A stretch of DNA of 64,000 bases from Endozoicomonas arenosclerae (GTDB lineage Bacteria; Pseudomonadota; Gammaproteobacteria; Pseudomonadales; Endozoicomonadaceae). How positions within the stretch are numbered: position 1 is the stretch's first letter; every line of letters begins with the position of its first letter. Shown here piece after piece: positions 55,330-63,767 of this stretch. Below the pieces are notes generated by a model. It did not search any database and had not been told where the DNA came from. It saw only the letters and a list, made by a program, of their open reading frames with translations. The stretch spans positions 46,445 through 110,444 of the forward strand of contig NZ_LASA01000051.1 of NCBI RefSeq assembly GCF_001562015.1. Reading direction: 5' to 3'. A program made the translations under genes and the position numbers.

Positions 55330-56270
55330 AAACAGTCAGACTTCCTTTTATTAGAAGGATTATTCTGGCTTCTCTATTATTACTGTTGTCTGTTGTGATG
55401 TCAGATTCAGCTTATTCCGATTCGCTGGTCAGCAGTGAGTCGCTGGACAAGAAGCTCAAACAGCCTGAAAACCTTCTGATACTGGATGTTCGTCCCAGAT
55501 TCAGCTATTTGCTCGGTCACATACCGGGTGCTCACAATGTCTGGCGTCCTGCCTTTCAGGCCGACGAAAGCGATTACCCTTTTTCAAGCATGAGAGCCAG
55601 TAAGGAAAAAATGGTTGCGCTATTAAGTCGACTGGGTGCCACTTCAGACACTGAAATCATTCTCTACGACGATCAACAGGGTATGGACGCTGCCCGGCTC
55701 TGGTGGCTTCTCAAACTTTATGGTCATGACCAGGTTTCTATTCTGAACGGAGGCCTGACAGTCTGGGAAGATCAGAAAAGGGCCACCAGCCTGAAGCCTC
55801 CGAAAATGCCTGAACGATCCAAATACATCTTTCGTGGTACGGAGCACCCTCAATGGCTTGCAGAGCTGAGTCAGGTTAAGTCAATAAAGGATGAGAAAAA
55901 CGCCATTCTCATTGATGTCAGAAGCTTTGATGAATACACCGGAAAAACCAGAAAATCAGGAGCCCACCGTCGCGGAAGAATTCCGGAGAGCCTCTGGTTT
56001 GAATATAACCAGACTGTCAATAAAAACGGTTTTCTCGATAAAGAGCAATTAAGACAAATGTTTCTCAAAGAGGGAATCACACCTGAAAAAGCGATAACCG
56101 TTTATTGTCAGTCAGGCGTACGTTCAGCACATACTTTTTTCGTACTATCTGAAATCCTTGGATACAAAAATATAAAAAACTACGACGGTTCATGGATTGA
56201 ATGGTCCTGGAGAAAAGAGTTACCAACAGTTAAAGGCAGTCCGAAAAAAACGGATAAATCTCTCAATTAA
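55233..56270 (+). CDS. Two-domain rhodanese sulfurtransferase
   Basis: A 345-residue sulfurtransferase with two rhodanese domains. The first (about residues 75-190) has LILDVRPRFSYLLGHIPGAHN but no active Cys. The second (about 215-335) has ILIDVRSFDEYTG and the active loop VYCQSGVRSAHT with the catalytic Cys. A hydrophobic stretch (IILASLLLLLSVVMSDSAY) suggests export or membrane anchoring. The ATG at 55233 has AGAGGG about 8 bases before it but lies 97 bases inside the upstream gene; no ATG lies between it and the hydrophobic stretch, so the N-terminus is uncertain. Confidence 0.82.
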   Translation: MAVERLDRSTFYGAIPFARTWFNENQRPGSKLKTVRLPFIRRIILASLLLLLSVVMSDSAYSDSLVSSESLDKKLKQPENLLILDVRPRFSYLLGHIPGAHNVWRPAFQADESDYPFSSMRASKEKMVALLSRLGATSDTEIILYDDQQGMDAARLWWLLKLYGHDQVSILNGGLTVWEDQKRATSLKPPKMPERSKYIFRGTEHPQWLAELSQVKSIKDEKNAILIDVRSFDEYTGKTRKSGAHRRGRIPESLWFEYNQTVNKNGFLDKEQLRQMFLKEGITPEKAITVYCQSGVRSAHTFFVLSEILGYKNIKNYDGSWIEWSWRKELPTVKGSPKKTDKSLN

Positions 56271-56336
56271 TGAGCAGAAAATTTAATTCCTGAAAAAAGT
56301 CCCCAGTTAACTAATCCCTATTACCAAAATAGGCTG

Positions 56337-56364
56337 TTATCTCGCGCCAAGATGGTCTTATAAT
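56337..56364 (+). promoter_or_regulatory. Sigma-70-like promoter for the cold-shock gene
   Basis: A perfect TATAAT at 56359-56364 has TTATCT 16 bases upstream. The transcript would have a leader of about 180 bases, as is usual for cold-shock mRNAs with regulatory 5' ends. Confidence 0.5.
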
Positions 56365-56553
56365 AGGTTTAGCTCTATATGGAAATGTAGGCTGTACTAT
56401 TGTCTTGAGAATTTTCAAGCCGAGAAGACATCACCAAGAAAGAGCTCTGTGACATGGACGACACAGAATAAAAAATGTGACTAAAAATAAAACAACAAGG
56501 GTTGCAGTTTCCCGGCAGTTCCTTCAATGTAAATAATGTAGGAATCGCGCTGT

Positions 56554-56850
56554 ATGGAAGCGACCAAGAAGGAAATGGAAGCTATGCTGGAAGGTACAGT
56601 GAAGTGGTTTAACAATCCCAAGGGATATGGGTTCATCCAAGCCCAGGAAGCCACTGAAAATCAAGACGTACTCATACATTACTCCGTCATTGAAATGGAA
56701 GGCTTTAAAACCCTAAAAGCCGGACAGCTTGTGCAATTTGAAATTGGCCAGGGACCCAAGGGGCTTATAGCCACCCGTGTCATTCCTGGTGGTGGAGAAG
56801 GCGCAGGCCAGAGCTCACAGGCCAGTAAGGAAGAAATTCTTCCAGCCTGA
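56554..56850 (+). CDS. Cold-shock domain protein
   Basis: A 98-residue CspA/CspD-like RNA-binding protein. GTVKWFNNPKGYGFIQ is the RNP1 region and DVLIHYSVIEMEGFKTL the RNP2-like part. It has a 10-residue N-terminal extension and a Gly/Ser/Ala-rich C-terminal tail (GGGEGAGQSSQASKE), longer than the usual 67-70 residue family. TAGGAATCG precedes the first ATG; two more ATGs lie just inside. Role as RNA chaperone is by family. Confidence 0.92.
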   Translation: MEATKKEMEAMLEGTVKWFNNPKGYGFIQAQEATENQDVLIHYSVIEMEGFKTLKAGQLVQFEIGQGPKGLIATRVIPGGGEGAGQSSQASKEEILPA

Positions 56851-57178
56851 TTGTTGCAATCAGTATCGCGTTTGTCTGGATCGAAGAATGCCGCCTCAAT
56901 CTGTGTTTACAGTAAGCGGCATATCTTCGGAAGGCTTTACGAGACTGATTTGAGAGCCGCTTTTCGCTATGGGAATAAGCCCCTTTAAAGGGACACGCTG
57001 GTTTTCACAGTCTTTTTTGAGGCTGTATAAAACATGCACACCTTGTTAAAAGTGTTTTCTCACTTCTCTCAATCAGAGCCCGGCTTAAACTGTGGCTTTC
57101 GTAAATGACGTGTATTGGCTGAATACCGCTATCTCAATGGCCAGTCTGGCGGATTAAATCATTGGGGCAGGAAATGCT

Positions 57179-57218
57179 GCATTTTGATAAGTGCCACCCG
57201 TGTCACTCATCAAAATGC
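57179..57218. repeat. Inverted repeat, 15-base arms
   Basis: GCATTTTGATAAGTG at 57179-57193 and CACTCATCAAAATGC at 57204-57218 are complements with one mismatch, with a 10-base loop. No U-tract. Confidence 0.7.
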
Positions 57219-57228
57219 ATTGTTTCTT

Positions 57229-57258
57229 CCTGTATGCAACATGCTCGCTGCATACAGG
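57229..57258. repeat. Perfect inverted repeat, 10-base arms
   Basis: CCTGTATGCA at 57229-57238 and TGCATACAGG at 57249-57258 are exact complements with a 10-base loop. It lies just past the end of the GMC oxidoreductase gene. Confidence 0.7.
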
Positions 57259-57276
57259 AATAATGATTTGAATCTG

Positions 57277-58929
57277 TCAGACTGCCATCTCCTCCTGTTG
57301 ATGGCTACTCACTGAACTTCTTTCACTGATTAGATCATCCAGAATCATATCCGCAGCTTTCTCTCCAATCATAATGGCGGGCGCATTGGTATTGCCGCTG
57401 ATCACAGTAGGCATCACTGAAGCATCGACCACTCTCAAACCTTCAACCCCTCTCACCCTTAATCTTGAGTCGACTACAGCACTGTCATCATTGCCCATCT
57501 TGCAGGTACCGACAGGATGATAAATATGATTGGCATTCTCCCGGGAATACGACTCCAGCTCCTCATCTGTCAGAACTTCAGCACCGGGAAGATATTCCTC
57601 TCCGGCAAACCGGGAAAGTTCCGGCGAACGAATAATCTCCCTGACTCGTCTAATGCCTCGTACAAGACAGTCCATATCTGATTGCTTTTCAAGCAAATTG
57701 AGCTCTATAGCTGGGGAATCTGCAGGAGAAGAGCTATTCAAAGATACACGCCCACGGCTTTCTGGTCTTAGTACACAGACATGGATGCTGAATCCATACT
57801 GAAAGTTGCGCGACAATTTACGACCATGATCTTCCATGGCAGCCGGGATGAAATGAAGTTGAAGATCTGGCGTTTTCATTTCAGGACTGGACTTTATGAA
57901 GCCACCGGACTCAGCGAGACTACTGGCCAGGAAACCTTCCCGTTTGTGAATGTATCGGGCCACATCCCGAACGCATCGGGCCAGCCCCAACGGTCGACCC
58001 AAAGCAACAGATGACGATGTTTTATCTTCTACCACCACCAGGACATCAGGATGTTCCTGAAGGTTCTCACCCACACCGGACAATGAATGCAGACACTCAA
58101 TGCCATGGGGTTCCAGCTTCTCGCGGCTACCAATGCCCGAGAGCATTAAAATCTGGGGAGAACCAAATGTGCCCGCCGACAAAACCACTTCTTTTCGGGC
58201 AAAGAGTTTTCTTCGGGTTACTCCCCGAACCACTTCAACCCCTACTGCCTTCTTTCCATCCAGAATCACCCTGGCTGTTTGACTGTTCGTCATAACCATC
58301 AAATTGGGTCTTGTCATCACAGGGTGGAGATAAGCGGCTGCGCTACTGCAACGTCGTCCTTCTTTCTGGGTAACCTGGTACCAACCGACCCCTTCCTGGT
58401 CGGGGCCATTGAAATCGTTATTGTTTTTTTCGCCGGCTTCAACAGCTCCCTGAATAAAAGCAGCACTCAGTTTTTGCCGGCTCCGTGGATCAGCAACATT
58501 CAGGGGACCGTTCACGCCATGGAAATCACAGGCTCCTCGTTCCTGATGTTGTGCCTTTTTGAAATAGGGAAGCACCTCGTCAAAAGACCAGCCTTCATTT
58601 CCCATCTCAGCCCAACGATCATAATCCTGCTTCTGCCCCCTCACATAGAGCATGGCATTGATGGAACTGCTGCCACCTAAGGTTTTTCCCCTGGGACAAT
58701 AAATATCACGATCGTTCATGGTGGACTGCGACCGGGCGTCCAGTTTCCAGTTATAGCTACCGTGCTGCATGGTGACGACTGCTCCAGCTGGCGTATAAAC
58801 AAAGGCGGACTTGTCACTCCCTCCAGCCTCTAACAGACAGACTTGATGATCCGGATTCTCAGACAGGCGGTTGGCCAGAACACAGCCTGCAGAGCCACCT
58901 CCCACTATGATGTAGTCGAACTCTGTCAT
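57277..58929 (-). CDS. GMC-family oxidoreductase (choline dehydrogenase-like)
   Basis: A 550-residue FAD-dependent alcohol dehydrogenase of the GMC family. FDYIIVGGGSAGCVLANRL is the FAD motif, CPRGKTLGGSSSINAMLYVRG the GMC signature 1, SAGTFGSPQILMLSGIG signature 2, and YHPVGTCKMG with ISGNTNAPAIMIGEKAA the catalytic His/Asn end. BetA (choline) and AlkJ-type (aliphatic alcohol) enzymes look alike at this level and no bet genes lie here, so the substrate is open. It is divergent from a broken APC permease. Confidence 0.92.
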   Translation of the reverse strand: MTEFDYIIVGGGSAGCVLANRLSENPDHQVCLLEAGGSDKSAFVYTPAGAVVTMQHGSYNWKLDARSQSTMNDRDIYCPRGKTLGGSSSINAMLYVRGQKQDYDRWAEMGNEGWSFDEVLPYFKKAQHQERGACDFHGVNGPLNVADPRSRQKLSAAFIQGAVEAGEKNNNDFNGPDQEGVGWYQVTQKEGRRCSSAAAYLHPVMTRPNLMVMTNSQTARVILDGKKAVGVEVVRGVTRRKLFARKEVVLSAGTFGSPQILMLSGIGSREKLEPHGIECLHSLSGVGENLQEHPDVLVVVEDKTSSSVALGRPLGLARCVRDVARYIHKREGFLASSLAESGGFIKSSPEMKTPDLQLHFIPAAMEDHGRKLSRNFQYGFSIHVCVLRPESRGRVSLNSSSPADSPAIELNLLEKQSDMDCLVRGIRRVREIIRSPELSRFAGEEYLPGAEVLTDEELESYSRENANHIYHPVGTCKMGNDDSAVVDSRLRVRGVEGLRVVDASVMPTVISGNTNAPAIMIGEKAADMILDDLISERSSVSSHQQEEMAV

Positions 58930-59055
58930 ATAAAACTCTTTTTATTATTTTAATTTTTGCAGCTCATGACTGCTTATGTCAGGTACGGATAAACTCTCTT
59001 AAGGGATCAGGCAATGACCCATCCAAGTGTTCTCCAACTCTTCTGATACCAGAGT

Positions 59056-60522
59056 ATGATCCATTTGGGTAGTCTGATTGGCACACCTTTTTATCCTTTC
59101 CTATCCTTATCCGAGCCTGATCTGAGTGGAGCTTTACATTTGCAGCAACGCCTCGGCCCCCTGCACCTTACCCTGTTTACAGTCTGTGCCATTACCACTT
59201 TGGATACCCTGACAGCAGTGGCTGCCATTGGCCCCTCGGCCCTTTTCTGGTGGCCAGTGATTCTGGTTGGGTTTGTGCTGCCCTATGGTCTGGTGACCTC
59301 TGAGCTGGCCACGGCCTGGCCGGAAGACGGCGGTATCTCTTACTGGATAAGGAGAGCATTTGGCCAAAGCTGGGGCGTCAGAGCCTGTTAAATCTATTGG
59401 CTGTCCAACAGCCCCTTATGGATGTCTTCTCTTTACATTCTTTCTGCCGGGGTACTGGTTTCTCTGGTATTTCCGGGAAGTGGCCACTGGCTGGTTGCTC
59501 TGATCAGCATAATAATGATCTGGCTAACGGTATTGACCACCAACCGCAGGCTTCACATCTGTAAATGGGTACCCAGTCTGGGATCGGTCATCAAGGTCTT
59601 CATTGTCATCACTATGGCTCTTCTTTCCTGGCAGATTTATCAGAAAAGTGGTTCTGCCAATGAACTCTCGTTCCAAAGCATTGTCCCGTTTCCAGAGACA
59701 TTGAACAGCAGTGTTAAATTCCTGCCCGCCATGGTGTTTAACCTGCTGGGATTTGAATTGATGTCCGGACTGTCACGGGATACGGCCAACCCACAACGGG
59801 ACTTGCCCATCGCTATTTTCTGGTCAGCCATCATCATTTCCGTGTTCTATCTACTGGGCTCACTGGCCATGCTGGTGGCTATTCCCGCTTCGGATGTGAA
59901 ACTGACGGGAGGCATGGTTGAACTCTTCCAGATACTGCTTGGAGACAATCAGCTGGCCACTGCTCTGCTGTATATCATTATGTCTCTGGTCATTCTGACT
60001 TTACTGGCAGACGGTGTGTCCTGGAGTCTTGGAGCCTGCCGTATGGCAAGAGCTGCAGCCGAGAAAGGAGAGTTTCCGGCACTATTAGCCCATAGTAATG
60101 GCAACAATGCGCCCGCAGGGGCCACCGTTCTCTCCGGTTGTCTGGCAACCATTATCGTTGTCACTTACGCGCTGATGACCACGTCCAGTGACGAACTCTT
60201 CTGGGAAGTCTTTTCCTTCAGTGTGCTGTTTATGCTGATGCCCTACATTCTCTTGTTTTTGGCTTTTCTGAAGTTGAGATCTTCTGCCGCCATTCACCCG
60301 AGACCATTCAAGGTGGCAGGTCCCCATTGGCTCCTGTATCTCATCTGCGGACTGGGTATTACCTTTGTTCTCTGGGCGATGAGTATTCTTTTGATGCCCA
60401 ATGGCAATCTGAGTGATCTGCTTAGACCTACAGGACTGATCACGCTGACAGGCTCAACAGTGATGATACTGGTTATTGAAAGTCTGCTGAGAAGCCAGCT
60501 TCAGCCGAGAACAATGCCATGA
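59056..60522 (+). pseudogene. APC-family amino acid permease broken by an in-frame stop
   Basis: The reading frame is one continuous APC permease of about 488 codons apart from a TAA at 59389-59391. The first part (LHLTLFTVCAITTLDTLTAV; GLVTSELATAWPEDGGISYWIRRAFG) and the second (IYWLSNSPLWMSSLYILSAG; LLGFELMSGLSRDTANPQRD) are in the same frame and join at the conserved helix 3 region. A single base change would explain it. The second part could restart at the ATG at 59422 but would lack the substrate-site helices. Sequencing error or recoding are alternatives. Confidence 0.8.
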
Positions 60523-60686
60523 CAATAATTTTCACTGGCAGACTGTTACAACTGTGTCACAATACGCGCCCAGTGAAGCTAAAAGTAAAAGCCCGGCTCG
60601 GGTCTAAACTTAAAAAAACAATGTCTGACACTCGTCAGACCATTGGAAAGATTGAAAAGAGCTGGCTTTTCGAAGAACAAGTATAA
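60519..60686 (+). CDS. Possible 55-residue basic protein
   Basis: A frame overlapping the permease stop as ATGA and ending 10 bases before the DUF2726 gene. It is Lys/Arg-rich in the middle (KLKVKARLGSKLKK). No ribosome site or family supports it beyond position, so it is tentative. Confidence 0.25.
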   Translation: MTIIFTGRLLQLCHNTRPVKLKVKARLGSKLKKTMSDTRQTIGKIEKSWLFEEQV

Positions 60687-60695
60687 GGTGGAGCA

Positions 60696-61334
60696 GTGAG
60701 TCTGGATCATCCTCTGATAATTCCCATAGCAGCGGCAATACTGACAGTGGTTCTGGCCCTGGCTATCTGGTTCCGGTTGAGAAGCCAGAGTATTGAGTGC
60801 CGTGACCCGCTGTTTTCACCTGAGTACCGGGCTTTTCTGGGTCAGCTTGATATGGCCGTGCGGAGCCACCTCAGTGTTTTTCCAAGAATGCCTGTGACTG
60901 AAGTACTTCAGGGTTCCGGCCATCTCAGTAAATTCAAAAACCACTGTTTTGATTTTGTGATCTGCCACCGCCGGGAAATGGATGTTCTCTGTGTGATTCA
61001 ACTGGATCTGCCCGGCAGAAAAGGTCCCGGTAATGATCAGCTCAGGGAGCTGTGCCATAAAGCCGGTGTTTCTATCCTGGAATACGATAGAAAACCTTAT
61101 CGCGATGTACCCAGCTTGAAAAAAGAGGTCTTCGCAGCTTGCGGTATTAATGAATTAGAGCCACCCGCTCAACTTCAGGACAACACCCAGAGCAAAGCAG
61201 AAAATTCAGACTCTGAATGCCCAAAATGCCATTCAACCATGAAACTGACCCATATAAAAAAGGGTCAGCATGCTGGCAGAGATTGCTGGATCTGTAACAG
61301 CTACCCTGACTGCAAAGGAGCCCGGCTGGTTTGA
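60696..61334 (+). CDS. DUF2726 and C4 zinc-finger protein
   Basis: A 212-residue protein. An N-terminal membrane helix (IIPIAAAILTVVLALAIWF) is followed by a DUF2726 nuclease-like region, with LFSPEYRAFLGQLDMAV, DFVICHRREMDVLCVIQLD and LDLPGRKGPGNDQLR. The C-terminus has a topoisomerase-type C4 zinc finger, CPKCHSTMKLTHIKKG then CWICNSYPDCKGARLV. The start is GTG with AAGG 7 bases ahead. DNA binding is likely; the exact role is unknown. Confidence 0.85.
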   Translation: MSLDHPLIIPIAAAILTVVLALAIWFRLRSQSIECRDPLFSPEYRAFLGQLDMAVRSHLSVFPRMPVTEVLQGSGHLSKFKNHCFDFVICHRREMDVLCVIQLDLPGRKGPGNDQLRELCHKAGVSILEYDRKPYRDVPSLKKEVFAACGINELEPPAQLQDNTQSKAENSDSECPKCHSTMKLTHIKKGQHAGRDCWICNSYPDCKGARLV

Positions 61335-61347
61335 ATCAACACCCGCT

Positions 61348-61404
61348 CGGGCTGAGCCTGTCGAAGCCCAATACCACCACCCTTCGACAAGCTCAGGATG
61401 AACG
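61348..61404. repeat. Dispersed palindromic repeat of the TTCGACAAGCTCAGG type
   Basis: CTGAGCCTGTCGAAG at 61352-61366 and CTTCGACAAGCTCAG at 61382-61396 are complements with one mismatch. This widely spread intergenic repeat motif is familiar from many proteobacterial genomes. It lies between the DUF2726 gene and glgB. Confidence 0.8.
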
Positions 61405-61457
61405 GTATCCGCGTGTAAATTGGGCAGTTATTTCGAGACAAATCCATAGGAGCTGTC

Positions 61458-63677
61458 TTACTCTTCAGGCTTAAGAATAACGGCCGCAAGAGGAGGCAGG
61501 TCAACCTTAATACTCTGGGCAAAGCCATGATGAGCTTCATTTAATGAGCTAATGCCCCTGCCCGGAGATACACCACTGCCACCCAACTCTTTGGCATCCG
61601 TGTTCAGCAGGACTTTATATTTCCCTTTAACAGGTACACCCAACAGGTATTCATGTCGAACTGCCGGTGTCATGTTTAACACGGTGATAACAGGTCTTTG
61701 CTCCTTATCAAATCGAGCATAGGCCAGAACACTCTGATCCTGATCGTCTGAAACCAACCACTGGAAACCCGCTTCTGAACAATCCAGCTCGTACAATTCA
61801 GTCTGGGTCTGATACAGCTTGTTCAGCTTTCGAGTCAACTTCTGAATGCCTGCGTTCAACGAATCAGAGTCATCAATCAACGGCCAATCCAGTGACTTGT
61901 GATGATTCCATTCATTCCAGGTACCAAACTCTCCGCCCATAAACAGCAGTTTTTTACCGGGGTGGGTGAACATGAAGGTGAGATAAGTACGCAGGTTGGC
62001 AAACTTTTGCCATTCATCACCCGGCATGCGAGTCAGCAGGGTTCCTTTGCCGTAAACCACTTCATCATGGGACAGTGAAAGCACAAAGTTCTCACTCCAT
62101 GCATACACAGTGCTGAATGTGATCTTGCCATGATGATGCTTGCGGTGAACCGTCTCTTCTTTCATGTACTCCAGAGAGTCATGCATCCACCCCATATTCC
62201 ACTTGTAGCCAAAGCCCAGTCCATTGTCGTGCACAGGTCTGGAAACACCAGGAAAACTGGTCGACTCTTCTGCAATGGTCATGGCCGTCGGGAAGCGTTG
62301 GTAAATGGTCTCGTTCAGTCTTCTCAGGAAAGCAATGGCTTCAAGGTTTTCATTCCCGCCATGAACATTTGGCTCCCACTCACCTTCATTCCTTGAGTAA
62401 TCCAGATAGAGCATGGAAGCAACAGCATCGACTCGAAGCCCATCAATATGAAATTCATCCAGCCAATAAAGAGCACTGCTGATCAGGAAATCCTGAACCC
62501 AGGGACGCCCAAAGTCGTAGATGCAGGTTTTCCAGTCCGGGTGCCAGCCTCTTTTCGGGTCCGGGTGTTCGTAAATCGAAGTACCATCAAACTTCGCCAG
62601 ACCATGTTCGTCGTTCGGGAAATGGGCTGGCACCCAGTCCAGAATCACCCCAATGCCGGCCTGGTGGCATCGATCAACAAAATATTTGAAATCATCCGGG
62701 CTGCCATAACGACTGGTAGGTGCAAACATACCGATGGTCTGATAACCCCAGGACTCATAGAGTGGATGCTCTGAAACAGGCATCAGTTCTATGTGAGTGA
62801 ACCCCATTTTTTTGACATAGGGAATCAGCTTTTTCGCCAACGTCTTATAATCCAGAGGTTCATTGTCAGAAGTTCTCTGCCACGACCCCGGATGGACTTC
62901 ATACACTGACATTGGCTTGTCGTATAACTGGCCCCTCGATTCCAACCAGCTTTCATCCTTCCAGCGGTATGTTTTTTCATCATGGACTATGGAAGCCAGC
63001 CCCGGCCATTGCTCAGCATAACGACCAAAGGGATCCGCTTTCAGTGGCAAACTATTGCCCCGGGCATCATGAATTTCATACTTGTAAAGAGTCCCCTCAT
63101 CCAGCTCAGGTACAAACAAGCGCCAGATGCCATCATCGGCACTGGCCATAGGATGGATGCGTCCATCCCACTGATTGAAGTCTCCTACCAGACTGACAGA
63201 CCGTGCATTGGGAGCATAAACCCTGAACAACACGCCACGGACATGCCGACGAGTATTAAAACTGTGCTGCAGGAGGTGTGCCCCCTGATGACGGTAGAGA
63301 GCATCATAATCCATGCCCTCTTCTCTCATTACATATTCACCAAACTGATAGGGATCAAAAATCCTATGAGACTGACCACCCTCTGTAAAAACAGTAAGCT
63401 GATAATTAAAACGTTTTCTACGACGAGGAAAGGATAACTCAAATAGACCTGAGCCGGCCTTGACCATGGAACCCAATAACTTGCCCGAAGGGTACTCGGA
63501 AACATCGATCCGAAGAGCATCAGGACGCCAGGCTCTGAGTATCAGCCCCCTGCCAGCAGGATTATCCTGTAAACCCAGAAAACTAAAGGGAATAGCACAA
63601 TGCGCATGCAGCAGTTCCTGCTCACGATCATACTCAAACCCCGACATAACAGACGATGGTTGAACAGCGATGGTCAT
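61458..63677 (-). CDS. glgB: 1,4-alpha-glucan branching enzyme
   Basis: A 739-residue GH13 enzyme that makes alpha-1,6 branches in glycogen. It has an N-terminal N1/CBM48 pair (VRGVLFRVYAPNARSVSLVG; DFNQWDGRIHPM). The catalytic (beta/alpha)8 domain has DWVPAHFPNDEHGL, GLRVDAVASMLY with the nucleophile Asp, TIAEESTSFPG with the acid Glu, and LSHDEVVYGKGT with the third Asp. Length is typical. It follows the end of pgm on the same strand by 90 bases, forming a glycogen unit. Confidence 0.96.
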   Translation of the reverse strand: MTIAVQPSSVMSGFEYDREQELLHAHCAIPFSFLGLQDNPAGRGLILRAWRPDALRIDVSEYPSGKLLGSMVKAGSGLFELSFPRRRKRFNYQLTVFTEGGQSHRIFDPYQFGEYVMREEGMDYDALYRHQGAHLLQHSFNTRRHVRGVLFRVYAPNARSVSLVGDFNQWDGRIHPMASADDGIWRLFVPELDEGTLYKYEIHDARGNSLPLKADPFGRYAEQWPGLASIVHDEKTYRWKDESWLESRGQLYDKPMSVYEVHPGSWQRTSDNEPLDYKTLAKKLIPYVKKMGFTHIELMPVSEHPLYESWGYQTIGMFAPTSRYGSPDDFKYFVDRCHQAGIGVILDWVPAHFPNDEHGLAKFDGTSIYEHPDPKRGWHPDWKTCIYDFGRPWVQDFLISSALYWLDEFHIDGLRVDAVASMLYLDYSRNEGEWEPNVHGGNENLEAIAFLRRLNETIYQRFPTAMTIAEESTSFPGVSRPVHDNGLGFGYKWNMGWMHDSLEYMKEETVHRKHHHGKITFSTVYAWSENFVLSLSHDEVVYGKGTLLTRMPGDEWQKFANLRTYLTFMFTHPGKKLLFMGGEFGTWNEWNHHKSLDWPLIDDSDSLNAGIQKLTRKLNKLYQTQTELYELDCSEAGFQWLVSDDQDQSVLAYARFDKEQRPVITVLNMTPAVRHEYLLGVPVKGKYKVLLNTDAKELGGSGVSPGRGISSLNEAHHGFAQSIKVDLPPLAAVILKPEE

Positions 63678-63713
63678 AAGTATCAGATTTTAGATTTATA
63701 AAGCAGATGATTT

Positions 63714-63743
63714 CTCCCTTTCCCATACAACAGAGAAAGGGAG
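63714..63743 (-). other. Hairpin between pgm and glgB
   Basis: CTCCCTTTC at 63714-63722 pairs with GAAAGGGAG at 63735-63743 around 12 bases, in the 90-base gap between pgm and glgB. No U-tract. It may partly separate the two messages. Confidence 0.45.
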
Positions 63744-63767
63744 TTCCGGAAAGATCAGATAAGGCTT

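Larger units (their letters stand above)
56851..57276. other. Intergenic region with three inverted repeats
   Basis: No gene is visible. CTGATTG/CAATCAG at 56847-56863 spans the end of the cold-shock gene. Two further hairpins are listed at 57179-57218 and 57229-57258. A frame across 57115-57315 starts with TTG, has no ribosome site and looks spurious. Confidence 0.6.

Noticed and set aside
57115..57315. A 66-codon frame in the gap after the cold-shock gene
   Set aside because: It starts with TTG without a ribosome site and spans two hairpins. No homology is visible.
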